Shown: one piece after another, positions 24,054 through 32,849 of the stretch
Layout: each line of letters starts with the position of its first letter
Position numbering within the stretch: position 1 is the stretch's first letter
NCBI GenBank assembly: GCA_964649415.1
Contig: CAZYSK010000018.1
Span: 24,968-88,967, forward strand
Direction of reading: 5' to 3'
Length of the DNA: 64,000 nt
Source: CAZYSK01 sp964649415
GTDB taxonomy: Bacteria; Chloroflexota; Anaerolineae; B4-G1
The notes under the pieces: model-generated
Seen by the model: only the letters and a program-made list of their open reading frames with translations
Databases searched by the model: none
Told to the model about the DNA's origin: nothing
Position numbers and translations under genes: made by a program

Positions 24054-25151
24054 CTAGAATTGCCTCAAGAACCGCAGATCGTTCCCGTAGAACAGGCGTA
24101 TGTCGTCGATACTGTACTTGACCAGCGCTGGCCGTTCGACGCCGAAGCCGAAGGCGAAGCCACTCCATTCCTCGGGGTCGTAGCCGCCGTTCTGCAGCAC
24201 GATGGGATGGACCATCCCAGCCCCACACACCTCCAGCCAGCCGCTGTACTTGCACACCCGGCACCCTTTCCCCTCGCACAGGATGCAGTCCATGTCCGCC
24301 TCGATGCTCGGTTCGGTGAATGGGAAATAGGAACTACGAATGCGAATGCGCCGTTCTGGTCCATAGAAGCGCCGGGCGAACCAAGTCAGCGTGCCGATCA
24401 AGTCCGTCATCCGGATGCCCCGCCCCACGGCCAGTCCCTCCACCTGGTAGAAGTGGTGCTCGGAGCGGGCGGTGATCTGCTCGTAGCGGTGGCACTTGCC
24501 CGGCAGGATGACGCGGATAGGCTCAGGATAGCGCTCGCGCATCGCCCGGATCTGCCCCGGCGACGTGTGCGTGCGCAGCAGAGTCTCGTCGCTGATCCAG
24601 AAGGTGTCCCACATGTCGCGGGCCGGGTGGTGGGGCGGCATGTTCAGTAGCCCGAAATTCAGCTCGTCGGTCTCGACGACGGGCGACTCGTAGACCTGGA
24701 AACCCATCTCGGCGAAGATAGCGTAAACCTGGCGCAGCGTCTGAGTCGTGATGTGTAGATGGCCGGGCTGGGTGGGGCGGCCCGGCAGTGTGACATCCAG
24801 CGCGCCCTCCGCCAATTCCCGCTCGATCTCCGCCCGGCGCAGAGCCTCTACCCGGGCCGTGTGAGCCGCCTCCAGGCGACGCTTGACCTCGTTGGCGGCC
24901 TGGCCGAACGCCGGGCGTTCCTCCTTGGGCAGCGTCCCGACCGAGCGCAGCAGTTGCGTGAGGGAGACCTCTGGGCCTGCCTCGCCCTGGCCTGCTGTCT
25001 TCTGGTCGCTCTCCTTGCGGCGGGCACGGGCCGGCGCTTTGCCCTTCCTGCCCACGTAGCGCCTGTACCACGCAGTGAGCGCGTCGCTGTCCTCCACCTC
25101 CTCCAGAGCGGCGAGTGCCTCCTCCTCCAGTTGCCTCAATTGGTCAAGCAT
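24054..25151 (-). CDS. pheS: Phenylalanyl-tRNA synthetase alpha subunit
   Basis: This 365-residue catalytic subunit activates phenylalanine. It has an N-terminal coiled coil with an extra Lys/Arg/Ser-rich insertion (KGKAPARARRKESDQKTAG), motif 2 around PGKCHRYEQITARSEHHFYQVEG and motif 3 GFAFGFGVERPALVKY. A four-Cys knuckle C-x2-C-x4-C-x2-C (CILCEGKGCRVC) is inserted before GWLEVCGAGMVHP, which could bind zinc. ATG 25151 has AAGGAG 8 bp upstream; the GTG 9 bp earlier is too close to it. Expression is probably controlled by the T-box leader. Confidence 0.96.
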   Translation of the reverse strand: MLDQLRQLEEEALAALEEVEDSDALTAWYRRYVGRKGKAPARARRKESDQKTAGQGEAGPEVSLTQLLRSVGTLPKEERPAFGQAANEVKRRLEAAHTARVEALRRAEIERELAEGALDVTLPGRPTQPGHLHITTQTLRQVYAIFAEMGFQVYESPVVETDELNFGLLNMPPHHPARDMWDTFWISDETLLRTHTSPGQIRAMRERYPEPIRVILPGKCHRYEQITARSEHHFYQVEGLAVGRGIRMTDLIGTLTWFARRFYGPERRIRIRSSYFPFTEPSIEADMDCILCEGKGCRVCKYSGWLEVCGAGMVHPIVLQNGGYDPEEWSGFAFGFGVERPALVKYSIDDIRLFYGNDLRFLRQF

Positions 25152-25193
25152 CGGCTCCACTCCTTGATTCTAGTATCGCGCATATAGAACGAC

Positions 25194-25490
25194 AAAACGC
25201 TCTCGTCCCTGGGGACGAGAGCGTCCAACTCCCGTGGTACCACCCCGATTGGCCCCTGATGGGGTCCTCTCAAGTCGCCGACGACGCCCGGAGGCGGGAT
25301 CGGCTGCCCCGTTAACGCTGGGCTTGCGGAGCGGGCTACTGGCCCCCTACAATCCGTGTAGGCGTTCACCCGTCGGCTCGGGAGCGAACTTCAGCGGGCT
25401 TCCTTCGGGTGAGGCTCCCAGTCTGCGGCCTCACCTCCCTGGTGTCCTGAAGACCCCGCTTACTCTTCTCCGTCACAGCCTTTGTAACGA
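25194..25490 (-). ncRNA. T-box leader (tRNA-Phe-responsive) of pheST
   Basis: The leader reads a GAGTA loop-E-like motif (25465-25461), a Stem I region with a UUC triplet at 25388-25386 that would serve as the Phe specifier, the conserved T-box GGGGTGGTACCACG (25246-25233), and a terminator with 11- to 13-bp arms (25224-25197) followed by TTTT. The T-box side can pair to form the antiterminator, which excludes the terminator when uncharged tRNA-Phe is bound. The T-box motif and terminator are seen directly; the specifier position is inferred without a folded model. Confidence 0.87.
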
Positions 25491-25505
25491 TGTGTTGCGA
25501 TCTAT

Positions 25506-25534
25506 ATTATGCCGCAGAAGGCCTCTCTTGTCAA
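25506..25534 (-). promoter_or_regulatory. Promoter of the pheST T-box transcript
   Basis: On the minus strand TTGACA (25534-25529) and CATAAT (25511-25506) are separated by 17 bp. The -35 box overlaps the stop codon of the upstream methyltransferase gene. Confidence 0.75.
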
Positions 25535-26322
25535 GCCGTGCGCGCCTGCGTGCCCCGCTGCTGCACGACCTGGAAGAGGATCACCGCGGTTGCCACAGCC
25601 GTGTTCAGAGACTCCACGCCCTCGGCCATGGGGATGGAGACCGTTCCACGCACGAACGCGCGGGCGCGTTCCCCCGCCCCGGCCGCCTCGCCCCCAACTA
25701 TGAGCGCGACCGGTCGCGTCCAATCCACCGCGGTATAGGGCGTTTCACCACTGGCCGCCGCCAACCACACGTCGCAGCTGGCCACCGCCTCGGAGATCGC
25801 ATCCCAGTCCAGCGCGGCAAGTGGGAGAGACAGGTGCGCCCCCATCGCTGCCCGCACCACCTTGGGATTGCTGGCGTCTACCGTGCCCGGCGACAAGAGC
25901 ACCTGCTCGACCCCAGCCGCAAGCGCCGTGCGCAATATGGTGCCCAGGTTCCCCGGATCGCGTACGCCATCGAGGACCAACGTGAGCGTTGCTTTCTCCG
26001 GGCGGGGAAGGTCGGGGATAGGGAGCACTGCCAGCAGGCCCTGGGGCGTCTCTGTGTCCGAGCACCCGGCCATCACCTGTTCGCTGACCGCGTAACACGG
26101 GGCACCTATTTCCCGGAGCGCCATCAACAGCTTACTGCCCCGCTCATTGGCTCCCGCCACAACAGTATAGAACGCGAAATCTGGCGGGATGTCCGCGCGG
26201 GCGGCCTCCTCGACGAGGCGAACTCCCTCGAGTACGAAACGCCGCTCTCTTTGACGGACGCGCCGTCTGCTCTGCAACGCCCGCACGTACCGGACCTTGT
26301 CGTTCTTCAAGCTGGTGATCAT
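25531..26322 (-). CDS. TrmH/SpoU-family RNA 2'-O-methyltransferase
   Basis: This 263-residue enzyme methylates a ribose in rRNA or tRNA. The N-terminal L30e-like substrate-binding part has VRYVRALQSRRRVRQRERRFVLEG. The SPOUT catalytic part holds the three family motifs: DGVRDPGNLGTILRTA, ALIVGGEAAGAG and SIPMAEGVESLNTAVATAVILF. It falls in the broad RlmB/TsnR-like group; the modified nucleotide is unknown. ATG 26322 matches homologues, although no clear ribosome site is seen and the frame stays open to 26373. Confidence 0.9.
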   Translation of the reverse strand: MITSLKNDKVRYVRALQSRRRVRQRERRFVLEGVRLVEEAARADIPPDFAFYTVVAGANERGSKLLMALREIGAPCYAVSEQVMAGCSDTETPQGLLAVLPIPDLPRPEKATLTLVLDGVRDPGNLGTILRTALAAGVEQVLLSPGTVDASNPKVVRAAMGAHLSLPLAALDWDAISEAVASCDVWLAAASGETPYTAVDWTRPVALIVGGEAAGAGERARAFVRGTVSIPMAEGVESLNTAVATAVILFQVVQQRGTQARTA

Positions 26323-26337
26323 CGGTGATATGCACAA

Positions 26338-26363
26338 AGGGCCGTGGGATAGCCCGCGGCCCT
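26338..26363 (-). terminator. Terminator-like hairpin after the LysM gene
   Basis: AGGGCCGTGGG and CCCGCGGCCCT pair with one mismatch around ATAG. On the minus strand the stem is followed by TTTGTG. Confidence 0.55.
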
Positions 26364-26392
26364 GGTCTCTCACAAGTGATGCGCCGGCGCGC

Positions 26393-27067
26393 CTAATCCG
26401 GTGGGATGCGTAGAACTTGCCCGACGTAGATGCGCGAGGGATTGGCGATGTTGTTGTACTGTGCCAGGTATACGTAATTCAAGCCGTAGCGCAACGCGAT
26501 GCGGAACAGATTGTCGCCTGGCTGTACCGTGTAGCTGGTCCCGGTGGGGGTGGGTGAGGGTGGCTGCCCCCCCGGAGACGGAATCGTCAACACCTGCCCC
26601 ACGTAGATCTGAGCCGGGTTGGCGATGCCGTTGGCGCTGGCAATGGCCTCCACCGTCGTGCCGTATCTCAGCGCGATGCGAAACAGGTTCTCGCCCCGCT
26701 GAACCGTGTGAGAGGTCGTGCCTGCCGGCACCGTGGGCGTCACAGTCGGTACCGCTAGGGTTGCGGTCGGCGTTGTCGGCACGGGCGTGTTGGGCACAGC
26801 AGTGGGGGTCGGGGTCGGTGTGGGCAGTGGGGAGGTTGGTGTGTCGGCCGCCGCCGTATCTCCGGCCTCCTGGGCCGCCAGAGTCGCGTTCGCGATCCCC
26901 GTGGCCGCGAGATCCGGCGTTCCCTCTTCTGCCTGAGCGACGGCCTCACCAGCCGCTGGCGTCGCTGTCACATCGGGAGCCGCTGGCCTGTAGCAGCCAG
27001 CCAGTAGGCTCATCATGACCAGCAACCCTATTACGCAAAGAAACAAAGACGGGCGTGTCTTCTCCAT
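26393..27067 (-). CDS. Lipoprotein with two LysM domains
   Basis: This 224-residue protein starts with a lipoprotein signal (PSLFLCVIGLLVMMSLLAGC, lipobox LLAG-Cys24). A Thr/Pro-rich linker follows (PTSPLPTPTPTPTAVPNTP). Two LysM modules lie at about 119-163 and 175-222 (TVQRGENLFRIALRYGTTVE and TVQPGDNLFRIALRYGLNYV), each ending in YVGQVLRIP-like sequence. LysM binds N-acetylglucosamine in peptidoglycan or other glycans. AAGGAGGT sits before the ATG. It is transcribed from its own promoter. Confidence 0.92.
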   Translation of the reverse strand: MEKTRPSLFLCVIGLLVMMSLLAGCYRPAAPDVTATPAAGEAVAQAEEGTPDLAATGIANATLAAQEAGDTAAADTPTSPLPTPTPTPTAVPNTPVPTTPTATLAVPTVTPTVPAGTTSHTVQRGENLFRIALRYGTTVEAIASANGIANPAQIYVGQVLTIPSPGGQPPSPTPTGTSYTVQPGDNLFRIALRYGLNYVYLAQYNNIANPSRIYVGQVLRIPPD

Positions 27068-27139
27068 GCGGCTACCTCCTTCTGTGTTTGCCACACTGGC
27101 CGGATCACTGATACATGGCACTTTACATATACTGGGTAC

Positions 27140-27168
27140 ATAGTACCACAACAGTGCAACCGCGTCAA
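27140..27168 (-). promoter_or_regulatory. Promoter of the LysM lipoprotein gene
   Basis: On the minus strand TTGACG (27168-27163) and TACTAT (27145-27140) are separated by 17 bp, with TGG just before the -10. The remaining DNA back to 27314 shows no gene or structure. Confidence 0.7.
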
Positions 27169-27314
27169 GCTGCGCCCAAGCACTATACCAACCACTGCGT
27201 GCACATCAAGAGAGATAGTCGATCCGATGAACCGGTGGCGTGCGATACGCTCCTGGAGAACGAGGCGGGTTGCTCCTTGACCTGGATGCGGAGCATATCT
27301 GTACGTCGCTGTAC

Positions 27315-30300
27315 TCAGTCTGCGGGAGAGATTTCCGCGAGTATCTCGGCGACTACCACATCTAGGGACGCGGACTGCTCAAATCCGTCGGGATCGGTGT
27401 CTGGGAGCGTGATTCCCATTTCGTCTCCCAGACGCTCGGCCTTCTCTTGAGTGGCCTGTTCGCTGGCCGGATGACGGCTGGCTAGCCTGAGGATGGCTGC
27501 TGCCCGGCTCGTTTGGCCCTGTTTGGCGAGGAGGACAGCCAGGTTGACCAGGACTTTCGACAGCACCGTCAGGGTCCGGGTCTCCTTGGCGAGCTCGGTT
27601 GCTTCGACGAAGTAAGTGCGAGCGCTTTCGTAGTCTTCCAGGGCGCAGGCGATCTCCCCCAGATTGTTCAGACAGGCCATTTCGGTCCACTGATCCTGGA
27701 TCTTGCGCCCGATGGACAGCCCTTCCTGATAGAACTGCCGTGCCTCGATGTGCGCTCCCAGCGCATAGGCCACCTCTCCCAGATTGCTTAACGCAATGGC
27801 CTGTCCGGCTTGGTCGTCGATCTTGCGGCAGATATCCAGGCTTTCTTGATACAGAGGCTGGGCTTGAGCATACTGCTCGAGGACGTGTAGCACGGTGCCC
27901 AGATTGTTGAGGTGCATGGCAATGCTGTACTGATCGTCGACTTCACGGCTCAACGCCAGGCACTCCTCAAACATGGCCTGGGCTTTGACGTAATTCCCCT
28001 GGTGACAGGCGACGTCCGCCACCCTGTTGAGAGAGCACAGAATGAGGCGCTGATCGCCAGTTTGGCGGCCGATGGCCAGGCTTTCCTGGAACAAGGCCTC
28101 CGCCTGGGCCACGTCCCCGGCCCGGTATCGAACGGTGCCCAGCAGGCTGAGTGAGGATGCGATGCTCCAGCGATCGCCAGTCTGCCTGGACAAGGTCAAG
28201 CTGTTCTGAGCCAATTGCTCCACTTCTTCGGACTTGCCGTGGCTGCGGGCTACATTGGCCAGGTTGATCAGGCAGAAGACACGCTCGGCCTGCACGTCTG
28301 AGTGACTATAGATGGCCAGGCTTTGCTCCAGGCAAGTTTCGGCCCGTTCATACAGGCCCAGGTGGTGATAGAACGCGCCTTTACGTGACAGGATTCTGCC
28401 GAAGATGTGTGTCTTGTCTGGGTCGTCGCGCCACCGGTCCGTCGCACAGGCGAAGAGCTCGATCCCTTCCCGAAACCGGCACCGGATATCGAGAAACTCG
28501 TACAGGCTTCCCAGGCTCTGTTCTGCCTCGTGGACCCAACCGCGCGACACGGCCGTCTGCCAGGCCTGGCGCACATTCTCAAACTCCGGCGCAATAGCCA
28601 GGACGGCCTGTCTCTGGTTGGGCCCGTGAAACCGTGGTTCCTGGTGTGCCAGGAAGGCAGCGAAGTAGCGGGCATGTTGTCGTCGTGCTTTTCCGTCTCC
28701 TTGCGCGTTGCTTTGAAGCTTCTCGGCCGCGTATTGCCTGAGCAGCTCGTGCATGTCATATCGGTCCGCTGAAACGTGGCGTATCAAGGACTTGTCCAGC
28801 AAGGCTGACAGCGTGGACAGGGATGCACCAGCCACCTTGGCGCTTGCGTCGCGGCGGAACCCTCCCCGAAAAACCGATAGCTGCGAGAAGATGGTCTTCT
28901 CCGTCTCCGTGAGCAGTTGCCATGAATGCTCGAACGCGGCCCGGATGCTGCGGTGCCGTTCCGGGACGTTGCGCAGGCGAGTGGTCAGGATGTCGAGATT
29001 GTGTTCGATCTCCTGAACAATCTCCTTGCAGGGGTGCACGGCCACCCAGGCCGCGGCTAACTCGATGCCCAGCGGCATCCCTTCTACCAGTTGGCAGATG
29101 CGAACTACGTGGTGGGCTTGTGCCTCTAGATCGAAGCGGCGGTCCACCTGGCAGGCCCGCTGCTGGAATAGATCGATCGCGCTATAGGTGTCTTGGACTC
29201 TCAGCAGTTCGTCTTCCGGGTAGGTCAGGCCCTTGACCTCGTAAACCCATTCCTCTTGAAGATTCAACCGCTCTCGCGAGGTGACCAGCAGCACCGTGCC
29301 CGGCGCGCGCGCCAGCACCTCGGATAACAGCGGGCTTCCGTCTGTGACGTGTTCCATACTGTCCAGCACGAGGAGAGTCTCTTTCTGGTACAGGTAGTCG
29401 AAGATCTGTTCTCTCGGGTCTTGGTTGCCGCGGGCAGGAATACCGAGGGCCGTTGTGATCGCGGTGATCAAGTGATCGACTGAACCGGCGAGGGCGAGGG
29501 GTATGAAGGTGATCCCGTGGGTGAAGGCGCCAACCTGGGCTGCTGCAGCCTGAATCGCGAGGCGCGTCTTGCCTATCCCGCCGGGACCGAAGAGTGTCAC
29601 GAGGTGGCAGTCGGGGTTGGCTAGCAGTTCGGCCAATTCCGCCAGTTCCGTTTCTCGTCCCACGAAGGGTGTGGGTACGGGGGGCAGGTTGTCCGCAGGG
29701 ATGGCGGGATGAAAGCCTTCTTGCGCCTTTACCTGCTCGTACAGCGCTACTGTCTCCGTGGCCGGCTCAATGCCCAACTCCTCGGCTAACATCCGGCGGC
29801 ATGTCTCATATTGGGCCAGGGCTGCACTGCGCTGCCCGTCCAAGGCCAGCAGCCGCATCAAGTGCCGGTGAGCTTCCTCATTCCACGGTTCCAGATCGAC
29901 CTGCTGCCAGGCATAACGCCGCGCCCGCCTGTAGTCGCCCCTCCGCTCATAGTAGAGCGTCAGATGAGCGAGCGCCTCGGTCATCTGGCGGCGCAACCAC
30001 TCCCGCTGGAGCAGCGCCCATTCCTCGAAAGCGCTGCTGTCGCTCAGGAAGAAGTGCTCCAAGAAGTCCCCACGATACAGGTCAACCAGTTTCTCCAACC
30101 GGTCTATACAGGGGATGCAGGTCCCCATGTGGCGGTGCCGGTGGACGCGGCATGTTTCGACGATGGCGGTGAACGCCACGACGTCCAGCCAATGGTCGCT
30201 GTCGGGGTTGAACTGGACCGCCTCGCGGCTAACCAGCAGGAAGGGTGCACTGTCATCCTGGTCGCCAATCGCGTGGCGCAGATAGGAGAGTGCCTGGCGC

Positions 30301-30497
30301 AGGTTCTGGCGTGCTTTGCGCTGGGGCTGGTCGGGCCACAGCAGGCCTGCCAGTGCATCCCGGCGATGGGGGTGCTCCGACTCGACGGCCAGGTAGACCA
30401 ATAGGGCGCGTGACTTATCGGTGGCAAAGTCGGTGACGGCTTCACCGTCGAGGGTGATGTGCAGGCGGCCCAGCAAAGTGATCGACAATCGCGCCAT
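27315..30497 (-). CDS. SARP/AfsR-like regulator (wHTH-BTAD-NB-ARC-TPR)
   Basis: This 1060-residue transcriptional activator has an OmpR-type winged helix at about 1-95 (RLSITLLGRLHITLDGEAV, LRQALSYLRHAIGD) and a bacterial transcriptional activation domain to about 255 (AWQQVDLEPWNEEAHRHLMR, ALAQYETCRRMLAEELGIEP). The STAND NTPase part has Walker A LFGPGGIGKTRLA and Walker B TLLVLDSMEH. About ten TPR units fill residues 650-1040. Such proteins integrate a ligand or partner signal and ATP to activate nearby promoters. It is divergent from the small gene at 30711, and the intergenic region carries a palindrome and an 11-bp-spaced direct repeat. ATG 30497 fits the domain start, with a weak ribosome site. 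Confidence 0.9.
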   Translation of the reverse strand: MARLSITLLGRLHITLDGEAVTDFATDKSRALLVYLAVESEHPHRRDALAGLLWPDQPQRKARQNLRQALSYLRHAIGDQDDSAPFLLVSREAVQFNPDSDHWLDVVAFTAIVETCRVHRHRHMGTCIPCIDRLEKLVDLYRGDFLEHFFLSDSSAFEEWALLQREWLRRQMTEALAHLTLYYERRGDYRRARRYAWQQVDLEPWNEEAHRHLMRLLALDGQRSAALAQYETCRRMLAEELGIEPATETVALYEQVKAQEGFHPAIPADNLPPVPTPFVGRETELAELAELLANPDCHLVTLFGPGGIGKTRLAIQAAAAQVGAFTHGITFIPLALAGSVDHLITAITTALGIPARGNQDPREQIFDYLYQKETLLVLDSMEHVTDGSPLLSEVLARAPGTVLLVTSRERLNLQEEWVYEVKGLTYPEDELLRVQDTYSAIDLFQQRACQVDRRFDLEAQAHHVVRICQLVEGMPLGIELAAAWVAVHPCKEIVQEIEHNLDILTTRLRNVPERHRSIRAAFEHSWQLLTETEKTIFSQLSVFRGGFRRDASAKVAGASLSTLSALLDKSLIRHVSADRYDMHELLRQYAAEKLQSNAQGDGKARRQHARYFAAFLAHQEPRFHGPNQRQAVLAIAPEFENVRQAWQTAVSRGWVHEAEQSLGSLYEFLDIRCRFREGIELFACATDRWRDDPDKTHIFGRILSRKGAFYHHLGLYERAETCLEQSLAIYSHSDVQAERVFCLINLANVARSHGKSEEVEQLAQNSLTLSRQTGDRWSIASSLSLLGTVRYRAGDVAQAEALFQESLAIGRQTGDQRLILCSLNRVADVACHQGNYVKAQAMFEECLALSREVDDQYSIAMHLNNLGTVLHVLEQYAQAQPLYQESLDICRKIDDQAGQAIALSNLGEVAYALGAHIEARQFYQEGLSIGRKIQDQWTEMACLNNLGEIACALEDYESARTYFVEATELAKETRTLTVLSKVLVNLAVLLAKQGQTSRAAAILRLASRHPASEQATQEKAERLGDEMGITLPDTDPDGFEQSASLDVVVAEILAEISPAD

Positions 30498-30538
30498 TTC
30501 CGGTGACTTGCATGTTATGGAGCAATGGGGATGTGACT

Positions 30539-30575
30539 GATGGTATATTATACCATCTTTCGATGCCACAGGCAA
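30539..30575 (-). promoter_or_regulatory. Regulator promoter with overlapping 19-bp palindrome
   Basis: GATGGTATA-T-TATACCATC (30539-30557) is a perfect palindrome. On the minus strand it contains TATAAT (30552-30547), with TTGCCT (30575-30570) 17 bp upstream. A protein bound to the palindrome would block this promoter, so it is a good candidate autoregulatory operator. Confidence 0.65.
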
Positions 30576-30630
30576 AGGAGAGGCGAGACGGCCCGGCTGT
30601 AGTCCGCCCCGAGCCTCACGTGCGGCCCTG

Positions 30631-30664
30631 TTTTGACGTTCTTTTGACGCTTGGGGAGTAGGAT
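30631..30664 (+). promoter_or_regulatory. SARP-like direct-repeat operator and promoter
   Basis: TTTTGACG occurs at 30631-30638 and again at 30642-30649, an 11-bp period, which is one helical turn and the spacing of SARP heptamer boxes. A TAGGAT -10-like hexamer (30659-30664) starts 9 bp after the second copy. The resulting -35/-10 spacing is poor, as in SARP-activated promoters. The -10 choice is uncertain. Confidence 0.5.
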
Positions 30665-30710
30665 ATACATAGCAAACACGGAGAACTCCGCTTGGGTCTC
30701 AAGGGATCCT

Positions 30711-30926
30711 ATGGCCAAACAGCGACGGTATTTTTCGTTCTTACTACGGCTGTGGCAGACCAGTGATGGCGACCAGCAAGTCTGGCGGGCTTCCCTGGAA
30801 AGCCCCGGCACTGGCGAGCATCGCGGGTTCGCCAGCCTGAGACAGATGTTTGACTTCCTGTTAGCCCAGACCGGGCAGTCTGAACCTCAGGACGAGGAAG
30901 CCCAGGGGCTCGGCCCGCGGGAGTAG
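30711..30926 (+). CDS. Small protein of unknown function, 71 residues
   Basis: The protein begins AKQRRYFSFLLRLWQTSDGD and contains VWRASLESPGTGEHRGF followed by LRQMFDFLLAQ. It is soluble with a basic, aromatic N terminus and an acidic C terminus. AAGGGATC precedes the ATG. It lies opposite the SARP-like regulator with the direct-repeat operator upstream, so it may be that regulator's target. No known family was recognised, although the pattern of a compact beta-alpha unit looks conserved. Confidence 0.7.
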   Translation: MAKQRRYFSFLLRLWQTSDGDQQVWRASLESPGTGEHRGFASLRQMFDFLLAQTGQSEPQDEEAQGLGPRE

Positions 30927-31047
30927 CGCGTCCAGTGCGTTGAAGGAGGTGGTTGTACGAGAGTTCTCAAGTGATTCGTGGACAGATCGCTGAACTTTGG
31001 TCCAGCGAGAGCGGTCAGTACAGAGAAATGGAAGAGGAGGAATTCCA

Positions 31048-32610
31048 ATGAAACGCAGATTTGCACTCGTGTTCGCCCTGCTAGTACTGGTCTTGGCCAA
31101 CCTGGCATGTGGTCTGGGTGGCAAGTCCGGCGATGAACCCGCCGATGTACCTGCCGCCACCGAGCGTCCCGCGCCGACGAATACCCCTGCACCGACGAAC
31201 ACGCCCGAACCGATGGCCGCGCCGGACGTGGCGCTCGGAGAGGAAAAGCGGGCTGACGAGGGTGGGTTTGCCTTCCAGGTGATCCCAGATTACACGGTAG
31301 ATGTGATGTATGGTTTCGTCAGCATGGAGGCTGCGGACGCTGATCCCGATATGGGGCCTGCCCTCGTGATGATGGGCAGCGTCGACGAGGTGGGCACGAC
31401 CTCGGAGGATCTCTACGAAGGCTTCGTGGCCGAGCTTGAGACCGATATCGAGGCATCGGAACCGCGCGAGGTCACCGTCGACGGCGTGCCGGGCCTGGCC
31501 GTAGACCTGAGCGGCACCGAGCAGGGCCGGGCGATCGCCGGTCGAGTCGTCGTCGTGGCGGTGCCCCCCACCCAGCGATTCACGATGTTCGGGGTCGCGC
31601 CTTCCGACCGTTGGGATGACGAGTTCTCGCCGCTGTTCGACGCGGTGGTGGCATCGGTCAGCTTCTTCCAACCGGTCTCATCCGAGCAACCCGACGCTGC
31701 GAGCGAGGTCACCCGGCAGTGGGCTACTTCTGCCGCCGCGAGTTCTGAGTACGGCAGCGTCGACTGGTCAGCCATGCAGGCCACCGGGGCGCCGGACACG
31801 CTCGAGTGCGGCGACCTGCCCACGGCGTGGGCCTCGTTGGAGCAGAATACGGTCGAGTGGCTCGAGCTGGGCTACGACATCCCTGTGCTCCCCGTCGAGG
31901 TCAACATCATCCAGACGCACTCGCCGAACCAGGTGCTGTTTGTCGATCTACTCGACGTTCGAGGGGAGTATCACCCAATCTACCTGGGAGAGCCGGAGGA
32001 GATAGCCGAGTGTCCCTATACGCTCTCGATCCCGGTGGAGGATGCAGACTACCAGGCGATCGGCGTCAAGATCACGCTCGACCAATCGGAGATCCCCGCA
32101 CCGTGGAACGAGATCGACGCGGTCGAACTCGTGGGGGTCGCGGACCGTCCTGGCGTCGACCCTGAAGTCGAGCCTGAAGTCGCCCCGGAGGGTGGAGACA
32201 TCATCGGGGATGTCCCGGCTGGTGGCTTCGCGTATCAGGTCACCAGCGCGGACGAAGACTGCACGGTCGTGAGCGACAGGGTTGAGGACCAGTCCACCAC
32301 GTCTGAATACGTGATTGGGATGGTCAGCGGAGACACCCGGTATGCGGTGACACTCTTCCTGCCGCACGACGTCGCGCCCGGACAGGTCGCGCTCAAGCCA
32401 TACGACAAGTCGGTGGCCACGCATGGACCCGGCGCGGCGATGTACATTGGAATCTGGCTGTACTACGCGACCGACGGGACGCTGACGATCGATTCCGTGA
32501 GCGACGATACGGTCAGTGGCAGCTTCGAATTCGCGGCCGTGCGCGAGGACGACGCGACGACGGCCACCGTCGCGGGCACGTTTAACCAGCTTCCACTGGT
32601 CAAGAAGTAG
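31048..32610 (+). CDS. Lipoprotein with discoidin-like domain (paralogue A)
   Basis: This 520-residue protein has a lipoprotein signal (RRFALVFALLVLVLANLAC, Cys21) and a Pro/Thr-rich linker. Residues about 70-210 form a module with YGFVSMEAADADPDMGPALV, also present in the next gene. A discoidin/F5-8C-like module at about 230-370 contains ASSEYGSVDWSAMQATGAPD and WLELGYDIPVLPVEV. A third beta domain (about 390-520), absent in the paralogue, ends the protein. GAGGAGG precedes the ATG. Surface ligand binding is likely, with unknown ligand. Confidence 0.82.
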   Translation: MKRRFALVFALLVLVLANLACGLGGKSGDEPADVPAATERPAPTNTPAPTNTPEPMAAPDVALGEEKRADEGGFAFQVIPDYTVDVMYGFVSMEAADADPDMGPALVMMGSVDEVGTTSEDLYEGFVAELETDIEASEPREVTVDGVPGLAVDLSGTEQGRAIAGRVVVVAVPPTQRFTMFGVAPSDRWDDEFSPLFDAVVASVSFFQPVSSEQPDAASEVTRQWATSAAASSEYGSVDWSAMQATGAPDTLECGDLPTAWASLEQNTVEWLELGYDIPVLPVEVNIIQTHSPNQVLFVDLLDVRGEYHPIYLGEPEEIAECPYTLSIPVEDADYQAIGVKITLDQSEIPAPWNEIDAVELVGVADRPGVDPEVEPEVAPEGGDIIGDVPAGGFAYQVTSADEDCTVVSDRVEDQSTTSEYVIGMVSGDTRYAVTLFLPHDVAPGQVALKPYDKSVATHGPGAAMYIGIWLYYATDGTLTIDSVSDDTVSGSFEFAAVREDDATTATVAGTFNQLPLVKK

Positions 32611-32849
32611 TGGTTCGTTGCAAGCGGCCGACCTCCCACGGGCCAATTCTGGCCTGTGGGGGGATGCGGTTCGTGCGAGGCATCGGGATATTGTCTTGGC
32701 CATCTCGCTGGCCATCGACTCCGGCGACTTTGGATCTGACGAACTGATCTTTGTCGAGTTGGTGTGGATCACCGTCGGCAGCGATACCCAGATGACGGGA
32801 GGGCTGGTGACGATTGGTCCTGGTCTCAGTCTGTAAGGGAGGATTCCCA

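Noticed and set aside
27168..27314. Regulatory RNA between the SARP-like regulator and the LysM gene
   Set aside because: No stable inverted repeat, conserved motif or second promoter could be found; the only signal is the LysM promoter.
32611..32849. Small gene between the two lipoproteins
   Set aside because: Frames on both strands lack a ribosome site and recognisable sequence; it could be a decayed remnant, but support is too weak.
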